From IMG/VR virus record IMGVR_UViG_3300048592_001028, positions 1-45,052 of that record: a stretch of 45,052 nt of DNA; one strand, written 5' to 3'. This DNA comes from a virus. Numbering within the stretch: position 1 is the stretch's first letter; each line of letters starts with the position of its first letter. The position numbers were made by a program, and so were the translations under genes. A model generated the notes under the pieces. That model was not told where the DNA came from. It did not search any database and saw only the letters and a program-made list of their open reading frames with translations. This document shows positions 9,781-16,788 of the stretch, one piece after another.

Positions 9781-9798
9781 CCCTGCGGGATCGCAGGG
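9781..9798. promoter_or_regulatory. Perfect inverted repeat upstream of the 9127-9741 gene
   Basis: CCCTGCG and CGCAGGG form a perfect 7-bp stem around a 4-nt loop, 40 bp before the divergent minus-strand gene. It may be an operator or a leader hairpin. Confidence 0.4.
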
Positions 9799-9850
9799 AG
9801 TGGTCTGTTGGCGATTCCAATCTAGAACTTAACTCGCCGTTAGGTTGAGA

Positions 9851-9866
9851 ATCCCACCGGCGGGAT
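9851..9866. promoter_or_regulatory. 16-bp imperfect palindrome, operator candidate
   Basis: ATCCCACCGGCGGGAT is palindromic except for one mismatched pair and is centred on CCGG. It lies in the 258-bp divergent region between the 9127-9741 gene and the excisionase, where early-gene control would be expected. Confidence 0.4.
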
Positions 9867-9928
9867 CAAGCCGGAATCGTCACCTTCCCCTGCGTCATGC
9901 GCCGCCGCGGGAAAATGTCCCGGCAGGA

Positions 9929-9947
9929 TTCCGCCGGTTTCCGCCTC
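9929..9947 (-). repeat. 19-bp repeat, copy 2 of an inverted pair
   Basis: This is the exact reverse complement of 9024-9042. It sits about 80 bp upstream of the excisionase start. The two copies bracket the 9127-9741 gene. Confidence 0.7.
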
Positions 9948-10026
9948 ACCGCCTCGCCAATCTCCGTGCCAGCCTCCCTGGACCGCAACGGGCGTCTCGA
10001 AGCGGACGCCGAGACAGGAGAATTGC

Positions 10027-10284
10027 ATGGATACCAGCACGTTTAACGCCTCGACCCCCGAGGACACCGGGCTGCTCGACGGATGGCTCAACCGGGCGGA
10101 GCTCGCGCAGGAACTGGCGCTTTCGGTGGACACCCTGCAGCGCTGGGAGACACGCCGAATGGGTCCGCCCTGCGTGCGGGTCGGCCGCAAGGTGCTTTAC
10201 CGCAAGCACGCGGTTCGCGAGTGGCTCTGCGAGCAGGAAGCCCGGAAGACCGGTGCCCACCGCGCCGTCGCCGGCCGGCGTTGA
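10027..10284 (+). CDS. AlpA/excisionase-like HTH protein
   Basis: An 85-aa MerR/AlpA-type winged helix-turn-helix protein. Residues 20-72 show the characteristic pattern: LNRAELAQELALSVDTLQRW, then RRMGPPCVRVGRKVLYRK and a short C-terminal helix. Such proteins act as recombination directionality factors or as regulators of the neighbouring integrase. A clear AGGAGA precedes the ATG. It opens the plus-strand early operon, and its TGA overlaps the next ATG (TGATG). Its position near the integrase and the inverted repeats supports a role as excisionase. Confidence 0.8.
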   Translation: MDTSTFNASTPEDTGLLDGWLNRAELAQELALSVDTLQRWETRRMGPPCVRVGRKVLYRKHAVREWLCEQEARKTGAHRAVAGRR

Positions 10285-10490
10285 TGGGGGTGATGATGCG
10301 CAGGGACACCCTCCACACCTGCTTCACGATCGACGAGATGATCCGCGAGGCGCAGCGCGAGCTCGAGCTGCGCCGGCAATACTACTGGCCTCGCGTCCGG
10401 GACGGAAAGTTGCGCGCCGACGACGCCGAGAGGCGGATCGCGCTGATGGAGGCGATCGTGAAGCGCCTCACCGCGACCGCGGCGATATGA
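10284..10490 (+). CDS. Small hypothetical early phage protein
   Basis: A 68-aa protein starting at the ATG that overlaps the excisionase stop and ending in an ATGA overlap with the next gene. The sequence is charged and probably helical (FTIDEMIREAQRELELRRQ). No domain is recognised. The tight overlaps on both sides support it as a real gene in the early operon. Confidence 0.65.
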   Translation: MGVMMRRDTLHTCFTIDEMIREAQRELELRRQYYWPRVRDGKLRADDAERRIALMEAIVKRLTATAAI

Positions 10491-11422
10491 GCGTGCAGGC
10501 GATCACCTGGGCCCTGGAGCATCCCGTGGCCAGCGTCACCGAGAAGGTGGTCCTGCTCGTGCTGGCAAACTACGCGAACGAGTACGGAATCAGCTGGCCC
10601 TCGCAGCGGACGCTCGCGGAGAACGCCGCCTGCGACGAGCGGACGGTTCGCAGGACGCTGGTTCGGCTGGAGGCCCGAGGCGTGATCCGGCGCATCGCGC
10701 GCCGCCGCGGCAACGGCAGCCGACAGTCCGACATGATCCTGATGTCGGCCTTCACGGCCCGCAAACCGGCGCCGCCCGGCATGATCGATGACGACGAGGA
10801 GTCCGGTGATCCGGGCTCCGCCGGCGAGCTGCCGAGGCCCGACAACCGGTCAGATTGTCCGGCTGCCAAGCGGACACTGTGCCCCCACCCCCCGGGCACT
10901 GTGCCCGCCCTTGAACCTTCACTGATACTAAAGGACTCTTCTATTGGCGCCGGCCCAGATCCGGGAGCGGCTTGCCTCGCCGTTGCCGGCCCCGGTCTCG
11001 ATCGCAATGAACGGGGACCTCTGGCCCTGTCGCTCCCCGAGATCGACCGTTGGCTCGCGGCAGGCTGCGACCTGATCGCCGACATCCTGCCCGTGATCGC
11101 CGCGAAGACGGCCGCGTCGCGGCCGCAGCCGATCCGAAGCTGGGCGTATTTCACGCCGGCGATCATCGAGGCGAGGGACCGCCGCGTGGCGGCGAACGCC
11201 CAGCCGAGGGAGACGAGCAATGACGAGCACAGAGGCGGCCGGGGAAAAGCCAAGCGCCGCCAATCCGCTGCCGAGGATTGGCGCGACGCCTGGGATGCAG
11301 CTGTTGCGAAAGCAGATCAGGCACGGGCCGCAGCGGCCGCAGCTGACGCCGGAGGAACGGGCGGACCTCGCTCGGGCGGCGGCGGCGCTCTCCACCTCGC
11401 TTTCTCCCGCGATGCCGGCTGA
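10487..11422 (+). CDS. HTH-domain protein, replication initiator-like
   Basis: A 311-aa protein whose first 80 residues form a winged helix of the HTH_36 / phage replication O type: ALEHPVASVTEKVVLLVLA, then SWPSQRTLAENAACDERTV and RRTLVRLEARGVIRRI. The middle is low-complexity. A second ordered part (about 180-230, SLPEIDRWLAAGCDLI to RSWAYFTPAII) resembles the C-terminus of such phage proteins. It could load replication proteins at the phage origin or act as an early regulator. The last 200 bp overlap the next gene in another frame, and the Arg/Ala/Gly-rich tail looks less protein-like, so the true end or a frameshift is open to question. Confidence 0.75.
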   Translation: MSVQAITWALEHPVASVTEKVVLLVLANYANEYGISWPSQRTLAENAACDERTVRRTLVRLEARGVIRRIARRRGNGSRQSDMILMSAFTARKPAPPGMIDDDEESGDPGSAGELPRPDNRSDCPAAKRTLCPHPPGTVPALEPSLILKDSSIGAGPDPGAACLAVAGPGLDRNERGPLALSLPEIDRWLAAGCDLIADILPVIAAKTAASRPQPIRSWAYFTPAIIEARDRRVAANAQPRETSNDEHRGGRGKAKRRQSAAEDWRDAWDAAVAKADQARAAAAAADAGGTGGPRSGGGGALHLAFSRDAG

Positions 11423-11744
11423 GATTGCCGAGATGGTCGACCGGCTGGCCTGGCACTATCCGCGGACGGCGCGACCCGCAGCCGCCCGACGGTCGATCGC
11501 CGAGGACTGGATCGCGGATCTCGCGCATCTGCCTGCGGACATCATCGACGCGGCCTGCGCCTCCTGGAGGCGAGCCCCGAATGTTTTTGCCCCGACTCCG
11601 GGTCACCTGCTCGCGCTCGCCACGCCGATCCTGGACGCGCGCCGGTTCTGGGCCCGGCTGGCGGCGCAGCTCGCCGGCGAGGCCGAGCGCGGCGAGACCA
11701 CCGAGACCGCCCCGCAACGATACCCGAGAGAGGACCGAGCATGA
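11220..11744 (+). CDS. Hypothetical early phage protein
   Basis: A 174-aa protein, largely helical in character, with conserved-looking segments MPAEIAEMVDRLAWHY and APTPGHLLALATPILD. No family is recognised; a helicase-loader or replication-accessory role is possible from position only. The ATG is preceded by GGGAGACGAGCA. The gene overlaps the HTH gene by about 200 bp, which is unusual, and ends in an ATGA overlap with the DUF6362 gene. Confidence 0.65.
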   Translation: MTSTEAAGEKPSAANPLPRIGATPGMQLLRKQIRHGPQRPQLTPEERADLARAAAALSTSLSPAMPAEIAEMVDRLAWHYPRTARPAAARRSIAEDWIADLAHLPADIIDAACASWRRAPNVFAPTPGHLLALATPILDARRFWARLAAQLAGEAERGETTETAPQRYPREDRA

Positions 11745-12271
11745 GCCTGACTGTCAGCGAGATCGAGGATCGCTTCGAGGAGGCAGCCTGGACGCTGCGA
11801 CGTCTGCCCGAGAAGGACCGGCCACGAGGCTATGGCTCGTCCTGGCTGCCGATCGTGCGGGACGCGAAGCATGCCTATGGCTACACGCCCGAGGCGCCGA
11901 TGCGGGTCGTGCCGAGCGCGGCCGCGATCACCCGGATGGAGGAATGCTTCGACTGGCTGATGATGATCGACCCCGAGGATGCAAGGATCGTCTGGCTGCG
12001 GGCGGACAACGTGCGCTGGAGGCAGGTCTGCATCCGCGCCGGCTGCGTGCGATCGACCGCCTGGCGGCGCTGGGTGGCCGCGCTGGTGACGATCTCGAAG
12101 AAGCTGGAAAGACAAGCAAAAACAGGACGTAAGCCGAGCGACGCGAAAGGGCCCGCCGCAACGGGCGGCGTAAACCCGCGCGGAAGCCACGCCGGACCGG
12201 GGGACAACCCGCAGAATGCGTTGAACTTCGGGCGCGACACTTTCCCCGTTTTTGGTGCAGAAAAGGGTTAG
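11741..12271 (+). CDS. DUF6362 family protein
   Basis: A 176-aa protein recognisable as DUF6362 by its core, WLRADNVRWRQVCIRAGCV followed by RSTAWRRWVAAL (about 87-120), which looks like a helix-turn-helix. The family is common in alphaproteobacterial prophages upstream of DNA-modification or terminase genes; its function is unknown. A late-gene regulator is a reasonable guess from the HTH-like core and its position last in the early block. The C-terminal 50 residues are low-complexity. It begins in an ATGA overlap. Confidence 0.75.
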   Translation: MSLTVSEIEDRFEEAAWTLRRLPEKDRPRGYGSSWLPIVRDAKHAYGYTPEAPMRVVPSAAAITRMEECFDWLMMIDPEDARIVWLRADNVRWRQVCIRAGCVRSTAWRRWVAALVTISKKLERQAKTGRKPSDAKGPAATGGVNPRGSHAGPGDNPQNALNFGRDTFPVFGAEKG

Positions 12272-12437
12272 GCTGAGGCACCCAACGGGCGAGCGATCGC
12301 CCCGCCGCAGCCACCGCATCGGGCGCCATGCTTGCCCCTCGCGCGACATTGGCCCGCCAAAGGTTCTTCCGGGCGCCTGTCGTATGCGGGGGGCAAAGGC
12401 GCGTTAAACCGCTAGTGTCAAAAGAAAAATCGGGGTT

Positions 12438-12475
12438 CGCACCCGGGTGCGCACCGTCCGGGTGCGCGGGTGCGC
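12438..12475. promoter_or_regulatory. Palindrome and triple GGGTGCGC repeat upstream of the ParB-like gene
   Basis: A perfect 14-bp palindrome (CGCACCCGGGTGCG, 12438-12451) is followed by two more direct copies of its GGGTGCGC half (starting at 12460 and 12468). All lie 33-70 bp before the ParB-like start, in a 236-bp gap. This looks like a cluster of protein-binding sites, possibly for self-regulation. Confidence 0.55.
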
Positions 12476-12507
12476 ATGCGCCAACACGAGAGCCAAGGGG
12501 ACACCGC

Positions 12508-13299
12508 TTGCAGATCGAACAGGTGCCGGTCGGCCGGCTGATCCCCTATGTCCGCAACGCCCGGACGCATTCGGCCGATCAGATCGCCCAGATCGCGGCC
12601 TCGATCGCCGAGTTCGGGTTCACCAACCCGATCCTGATCGGCGAGGACGACGTGATCATCGCGGGCCACGGCCGGCTGATGGCCGCGCAGCAGCTCGGCC
12701 TGCCGGAGGTGCCGGTGATCGTGCTCGATCATCTGAGCGAGGCGCAGCGCCGGGCGCTGCTGATCGCCGACAACCGTCTCGCGGAGAGCGCCGGCTGGGA
12801 CGACGACCTGCTGCGCGCCGAACTGGCGGCGCTGCGCGAGGAGGAGTTCGATCTGGACCTGCTCGGGTTCGACGAGGCCGCCCTCGATGAAATCCTTGCC
12901 GGTTTCGAAGGCCCGGATGGCACTCCCCTCCCATCCGGCGAGGGGGCCGAGGCAGAGACCGGCGCGAGGCCCGGCGCCTCGGCCCCCGGCGCCCTTGCCG
13001 AGCGCTTCGGCGTGCCGCCCTTCAGCATTCTCGATGCCCGCAAGGGCTGGTGGCAGGACCGCAAGCGCGCCTGGATCGACCTCGGCATCCGTTCCGAGCT
13101 CGGCCGCGGCGCCGCGCCGGGCGGCAGCCCGCGTCCGCTCGATAGGCAGAAGGCCGTCGCTTTTCACAATCAGGACAAGCTCAGTGCGATCCAGGCGCAG
13201 AAGCGCCACCACAATGCAGCACCCGGCGGCTCGCCGCTGCCGGCGACCGACTACGCCAAGTCGAAGGCGCGCGGCGATGGGCGCGGGAGGCCGATGTGA
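12508..13299 (+). CDS. ParB/Srx-fold N-terminal domain protein
   Basis: A 263-aa protein. Residues 1-90 match the ParB N-terminal fold: VGRLIPYVRNARTHSADQI, EFGFTNPILIGEDDVIIAGHGR with the GHGR nucleotide-binding motif, and RRALLIADNRLAE. Phage ParB-fold proteins of this type can bind CTP or ATP, act as nucleases, or accompany DNA methyltransferases. The C-terminal half is variable and includes a segment (about 170-262) rich in Gly, Ser and basic residues. TTG at 12508 is preferred because AAGGGG lies upstream and the fold starts immediately; the upstream frame (from 12328) looks non-coding. The end overlaps the methyltransferase (GTGA). Confidence 0.8.
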   Translation: MQIEQVPVGRLIPYVRNARTHSADQIAQIAASIAEFGFTNPILIGEDDVIIAGHGRLMAAQQLGLPEVPVIVLDHLSEAQRRALLIADNRLAESAGWDDDLLRAELAALREEEFDLDLLGFDEAALDEILAGFEGPDGTPLPSGEGAEAETGARPGASAPGALAERFGVPPFSILDARKGWWQDRKRAWIDLGIRSELGRGAAPGGSPRPLDRQKAVAFHNQDKLSAIQAQKRHHNAAPGGSPLPATDYAKSKARGDGRGRPM

Positions 13300-14123
13300 G
13301 CGCCGCGGGCAACCTGACGTTCGTGCGCGGCGAACGCGACGCCGAGGCGCTCGATCCGGTTTCGGCGGCGATTCTCGATGTGGCCGGCGGTGGCACCTCG
13401 ATCTTCGACCCGGTGCTATGCGAGATCGCCTATCGCTGGTTCTGCCCGCCGGGCGGCACGGTGCTCGATCCCTTCGCCGGTGGATCGGTGCGGGGCATCG
13501 TCGCCTCGCGCCTCGGCCGCGGCTACCTCGGAGTCGAGCTTCGGGCCGAGCAGGTTGCGGCCAACGAGGCACAGCTCGACCTGGCCGGCGATCCGGCACC
13601 GCGCTGGGTCTGCGGGGATACCCGCGATCTCACCCGGCTTGCCGGGGATGTGCAGGCCGATCTCGTCTTCAGCTGCCCGCCCTACTGGAACCTGGAGCGG
13701 TACTCCGACGATCCGGCGGATCTCTCGACCATGGGCATCGAGGCCTTCTTCGACGCCTACGCCGTGATCATTGCCGCCAGCATCGACCGGCTCCGAGAGG
13801 ATCGCTTCGCGGTCTGGATCGTCGGCGACGTGCGCGACGAGGACGGATGCTTCGTGAACCTGCCGGGCCGCACGGTCGAGGCCTTCGAGGCCGCCGGTGC
13901 CCGGTTCTACAACGACGCGATCCTCGTCACCGCGGTGGGCTCACTCCCTGTGCGCGCCGGGCGGCAGTTCGTGGCCTCGCGGAAGCTCGGCCGGACGCAT
14001 CAGAACGTGATGGTCTTTGTGAAGGGCGAGCCGAAGCGGGCGACCGAGGCCTGCGGTCCAGTGGAGTTCGGCGAGATCGAGGCGGCGGCGGAAATCCCGG
14101 ACAGCGAGGAGGCCGAGGCGTGA
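13296..14123 (+). CDS. DNA methyltransferase (N4-cytosine/N6-adenine type)
   Basis: A 275-aa SAM-dependent DNA methylase. Motif I-like DPFAGGSVRG (58-67) and catalytic motif IV SCPPYWNLERY (126-136, S-PPY) are clear. Motif order (IV after FxGxx) fits the beta-type amino-methyltransferases. It probably protects phage DNA from restriction or marks it for packaging. It starts with GTG overlapping the ParB-like gene stop and ends overlapping the next GTG, so the three genes form one translationally coupled unit. Confidence 0.85.
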   Translation: MSAAGNLTFVRGERDAEALDPVSAAILDVAGGGTSIFDPVLCEIAYRWFCPPGGTVLDPFAGGSVRGIVASRLGRGYLGVELRAEQVAANEAQLDLAGDPAPRWVCGDTRDLTRLAGDVQADLVFSCPPYWNLERYSDDPADLSTMGIEAFFDAYAVIIAASIDRLREDRFAVWIVGDVRDEDGCFVNLPGRTVEAFEAAGARFYNDAILVTAVGSLPVRAGRQFVASRKLGRTHQNVMVFVKGEPKRATEACGPVEFGEIEAAAEIPDSEEAEA

Positions 14124-14824
14124 GCGCACCGATCGTGGAGCAGCATTGTGGCGTGTTTGTGGTCCGGGACGACTTGTTCCCAGGCGGGACAAAGGCGCGC
14201 TACATCGGCCGCGTGTTCGACGGAGTGGCCGAGGCGGTCTATGCGAGCCCGGCCGAGGGCGGGGCACAGACAGCACTCGCGCACACCGCCCGGGCGATGG
14301 GCAAGCGGGCGACGATCTTCGTGGCACGGCGCGCCCGCCCGCATCCGCGGACCCTCGAAGCGGCGCGGCTCGGTGCCAAGGTCGTGCAGGTCGCCCCGGG
14401 CTACCTCTCGGTCGTCCAGAGCCGCGCCCTAGCATACTGCCGCGAGACCGGCGCGACGCTAATCCCGTTCGGTGCGGAGATCCCGGGCAGCATCGAGGCA
14501 ATCGCCGCGGCGGCGCGAGCGACAGAGCTTCATCCGGACGAAGTCTGGTGCGCCGCAGGCTCGGGCGTTCTCGCCCGTGGCCTCGCGCTCGCATGGCCAA
14601 AAGCACAGCGGCACGCCGTGCAGGTCGGCCGCAACCTGACGCCGAAGGACGTGGCCGGGGCGCGCATCCATGTGCACCCGCGCGCCTTCGACAGGACGGC
14701 GAAAGCGACGCCGCCGTTTCCGAGCGACCCGCACTACGACGCCAAGGCCTGGGAATTTTGTCTGGCCGGACACGGGCCGGGACAGGTGCTGTTCTGGAAC
14801 GTGGCGCCGCTGGCAAGACCATAG
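14120..14824 (+). CDS. Compact PLP-dependent fold-type-II-like enzyme
   Basis: A 234-aa protein resembling the tryptophan-synthase-beta / ACC-deaminase / cysteine-desulfhydrase superfamily. PGGTKAR (21-27) matches the PLP-lysine motif GGNKxR, giving Lys25 as the cofactor lysine. SPAEGGAQTALAHTARAMG (43-61) parallels the substrate-loop helix, and CAAGSGVLARGLALA (144-158) resembles the glycine-rich phosphate-binding loop. It is clearly shorter than the usual 300-400 aa. Being coupled (GTGA) to a ParB-like protein and a DNA methyltransferase, it may act in base hypermodification or in amino-acid metabolism during infection. No substrate can be read from the sequence. Confidence 0.7.
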   Translation: MSAPIVEQHCGVFVVRDDLFPGGTKARYIGRVFDGVAEAVYASPAEGGAQTALAHTARAMGKRATIFVARRARPHPRTLEAARLGAKVVQVAPGYLSVVQSRALAYCRETGATLIPFGAEIPGSIEAIAAAARATELHPDEVWCAAGSGVLARGLALAWPKAQRHAVQVGRNLTPKDVAGARIHVHPRAFDRTAKATPPFPSDPHYDAKAWEFCLAGHGPGQVLFWNVAPLARP

Positions 14825-14952
14825 GTAAGCATCGTCCTCCGTTAACGCCTTAAGACTCCAAAGGTTTGAGCGAAATCGGGAATCACGTACCCCCGTAGTC
14901 ATGGGAGGCCGATACGAGATCTATATCGGCATTGGAGCGGGGGACTTCCGAA

Positions 14953-15321
14953 ATGAAACCTATTCTGGCAATCATGGCCGCCAGCGTTGCGTTGAGTGCG
15001 TGTGCACAGAAGGCAGCTGACATCGCGCCCAGCTATGCGAGTCGTGCGCTGTACGATTCCTACAGCTGCGAACAGATCAGGTTCGAAACGGAAGAGGTGG
15101 TGAATCGCCTGAACACGCTCTCCGGGCATCAGGACAAGAAGGCAACGACCGACGCGGTCCTGACGGGCGTCGGAATCGTCCTCTTCTGGCCCGCGCTCAT
15201 CTTCACCAGCGGATTGGCCGGACCCGACGATCAGTCGACCGAGATTGCCCAGTTGAAGGGACAGGCCGAGGCCCTTTCCGCGACCTATCGCGCAAAGGGC
15301 TGTGGCACCTCCGGAGCCTAG
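14953..15321 (+). CDS. Small lipoprotein
   Basis: A 122-aa protein with an N-terminal signal (MKPILAIMAASVALSACAQ) ending in a lipobox LSAC, so it should be lipidated and anchored in the cell envelope. A hydrophobic stretch, GVGIVLFWPALIFTSGLAG, lies in the middle, and the C-terminal part looks helical with a final Cys. The start at 14953 was chosen over 14932 because it gives a proper signal peptide after GCGGGGGACTTCC. It could be a lysogenic-conversion protein such as a superinfection-exclusion lipoprotein, but nothing proves this. Confidence 0.75.
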   Translation: MKPILAIMAASVALSACAQKAADIAPSYASRALYDSYSCEQIRFETEEVVNRLNTLSGHQDKKATTDAVLTGVGIVLFWPALIFTSGLAGPDDQSTEIAQLKGQAEALSATYRAKGCGTSGA

Positions 15322-15352
15322 TGGCGCCCGAAGGCACCGACCGATCCGGGGA

Positions 15353-16081
15353 TCAGTCTCCGATACCGGGAGCCTTCATGGCCTCGAGGGCGATGACACA
15401 GAGGTCGCGATAGCGTGCCATCGCCTTCGGGCTGGATGAAACCGGGTTGATCTCGAAGCTGCGGAGCCCTTCGAGATCGCCCGCCGCGGCGAGCTCGGTC
15501 AACCTGACCAGCTTGTTGCGGAACCGGGCGTGGGTCGCCGCGCTGAAATCCGGCGCCTCCGGCAGCTTGCCGGCGCGGGCTTGCGCTTCGAGGTCTTCGT
15601 AGCGGGTCCGGCGCCCCCGCTTCGGCTCCGCGGCCGGCTTGGCCGCAGGACGCCTGCCCCTCGCCCGCGGCGCCGGGGCCGGTTCGGGCGTGGCAGCCGC
15701 GGGCTGCTCGCGCCAGGCGAACCCGTCCGGGGTCTTCACGATCTCGATCCGGTCGGGGGCGATCCCGGCCCGCTCGGCGGCGCGCTGGGCGTTGAACTTC
15801 GAGCTGTAGGTCTTCTGCATGGCGTGCATCTCCATCGCCTGGAAGGTTGCAGGGGTGACGAGGGCCGAGCGGCCCCCGGCATCGAGCGCGTAGATCAGCG
15901 CGGGGCGTGCGTTCGCCACCTCGGCTTCCAGCCGCGCCGCGGCCGCGCGCGCCTCGTCGAGCGAGGCGGCACGGGCCCTGGCGTAGCTCCCCTGCCCGCG
16001 AAAGAGCGCGATCTCGAAGCGCCGGGCTCCGGCAATGAGCCGGGCGGCGGCTTCGTCGGCAGGGTGGACCTTGGGCGGCAT
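15353..16081 (-). CDS. Hypothetical protein, opposite strand
   Basis: A 242-aa protein in two parts joined by an Ala/Pro/Arg-rich linker (about 124-160). The N-terminal part includes ALIYALDAGGRSALVTPA and SKFNAQRAAERAGIAPDRI; the C-terminal part ends FEINPVSSSPKAMARYRDL. This layout recurs as a hypothetical protein in rhodobacterial prophages, but I cannot name a function. A DNA-binding role is possible from the basic linker. It is convergent with the lipoprotein gene and divergent from the terminase operon, the only minus-strand gene in the head region. Confidence 0.65.
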   Translation of the reverse strand: MPPKVHPADEAAARLIAGARRFEIALFRGQGSYARARAASLDEARAAAARLEAEVANARPALIYALDAGGRSALVTPATFQAMEMHAMQKTYSSKFNAQRAAERAGIAPDRIEIVKTPDGFAWREQPAAATPEPAPAPRARGRRPAAKPAAEPKRGRRTRYEDLEAQARAGKLPEAPDFSAATHARFRNKLVRLTELAAAGDLEGLRSFEINPVSSSPKAMARYRDLCVIALEAMKAPGIGD

Positions 16082-16176
16082 GAACGGGCTCCTCTGGCTG
16101 ATCCCGGTCGCACACAGGCTCGACCGTCCGCACGGAGCAACTGCTAAATGACTGCAATAGTGAGGTTTTTGTCTTC

Positions 16177-16788
16177 ATGGGCCTCTCTCGGCGGGCATAT
16201 GCGGCGCATCGCGGATGCAGCGAAAGCGCGGTGCGCAAGGCACTTGCCACCGGCCGGATCAGGGCCGAGCCGGATGGCACGATCGATCCCGCGCGGGCCG
16301 ATGCGATGTGGGACGCCCACACCGATCCGGCCCAGCAGCGCGGGGCCCATGCCAGGGCCTCCGCGATCGAAACCGCATCGGCGACCTCTGCCGCGAAGGC
16401 CTCGCTCAACAGGCCCGTGCCGCGGGCCGCGCTCGATGCGGTGAAGGATACGCTCCGCGAGGTCGGGGGCGATCCGGCGGTGGGCGAGCCCGGCGGCGAG
16501 GTGTCCTTCGTCCGGGCCCGCATGGCGAACGAGGTTCTGAAGGCGCAGACCGCGCGGGTGCGGCTGCAGAAGATGAAGGGCGAACTGGTCGATCGCGCCC
16601 GCGCGACGGCGATAGTCTTCAATCTGGCGCGTCGCGAGCGCGACGCCTGGCTGAACTGGCCACCCCGGGTGGCGGCGCTGATGGCGGCCGAGCTCGGGGT
16701 GGAGGCGCACCGGATGGAGACCGTGCTGGAGCGCCATCTCCGGGCGCATCTGGGCGAGCTGGCGGAGGTGAAGGTTGAGCTCCGCTGA
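16177..16788 (+). CDS. Terminase small subunit-like protein
   Basis: A 203-aa protein. The first 40 residues form an HTH of the Nu1-like type (SRRAYAAHRGCSESAVRKAL) that would bind the packaging site. The C-terminal part (about 110-203) is helical and ends beside the large subunit, suiting interaction with it. It overlaps the terminase large subunit by 14 bp. This, with the HTH, is the main basis for the call. Confidence 0.75.
   Translation: MGLSRRAYAAHRGCSESAVRKALATGRIRAEPDGTIDPARADAMWDAHTDPAQQRGAHARASAIETASATSAAKASLNRPVPRAALDAVKDTLREVGGDPAVGEPGGEVSFVRARMANEVLKAQTARVRLQKMKGELVDRARATAIVFNLARRERDAWLNWPPRVAALMAAELGVEAHRMETVLERHLRAHLGELAEVKVELR

Noticed and set aside
12418-13599. Long minus-strand frame of 393 codons over the ParB-like and methyltransferase genes
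   Set aside because: The sequence is Arg/Ala-rich, without domains, and the opposite strand encodes recognised families with coupled starts.
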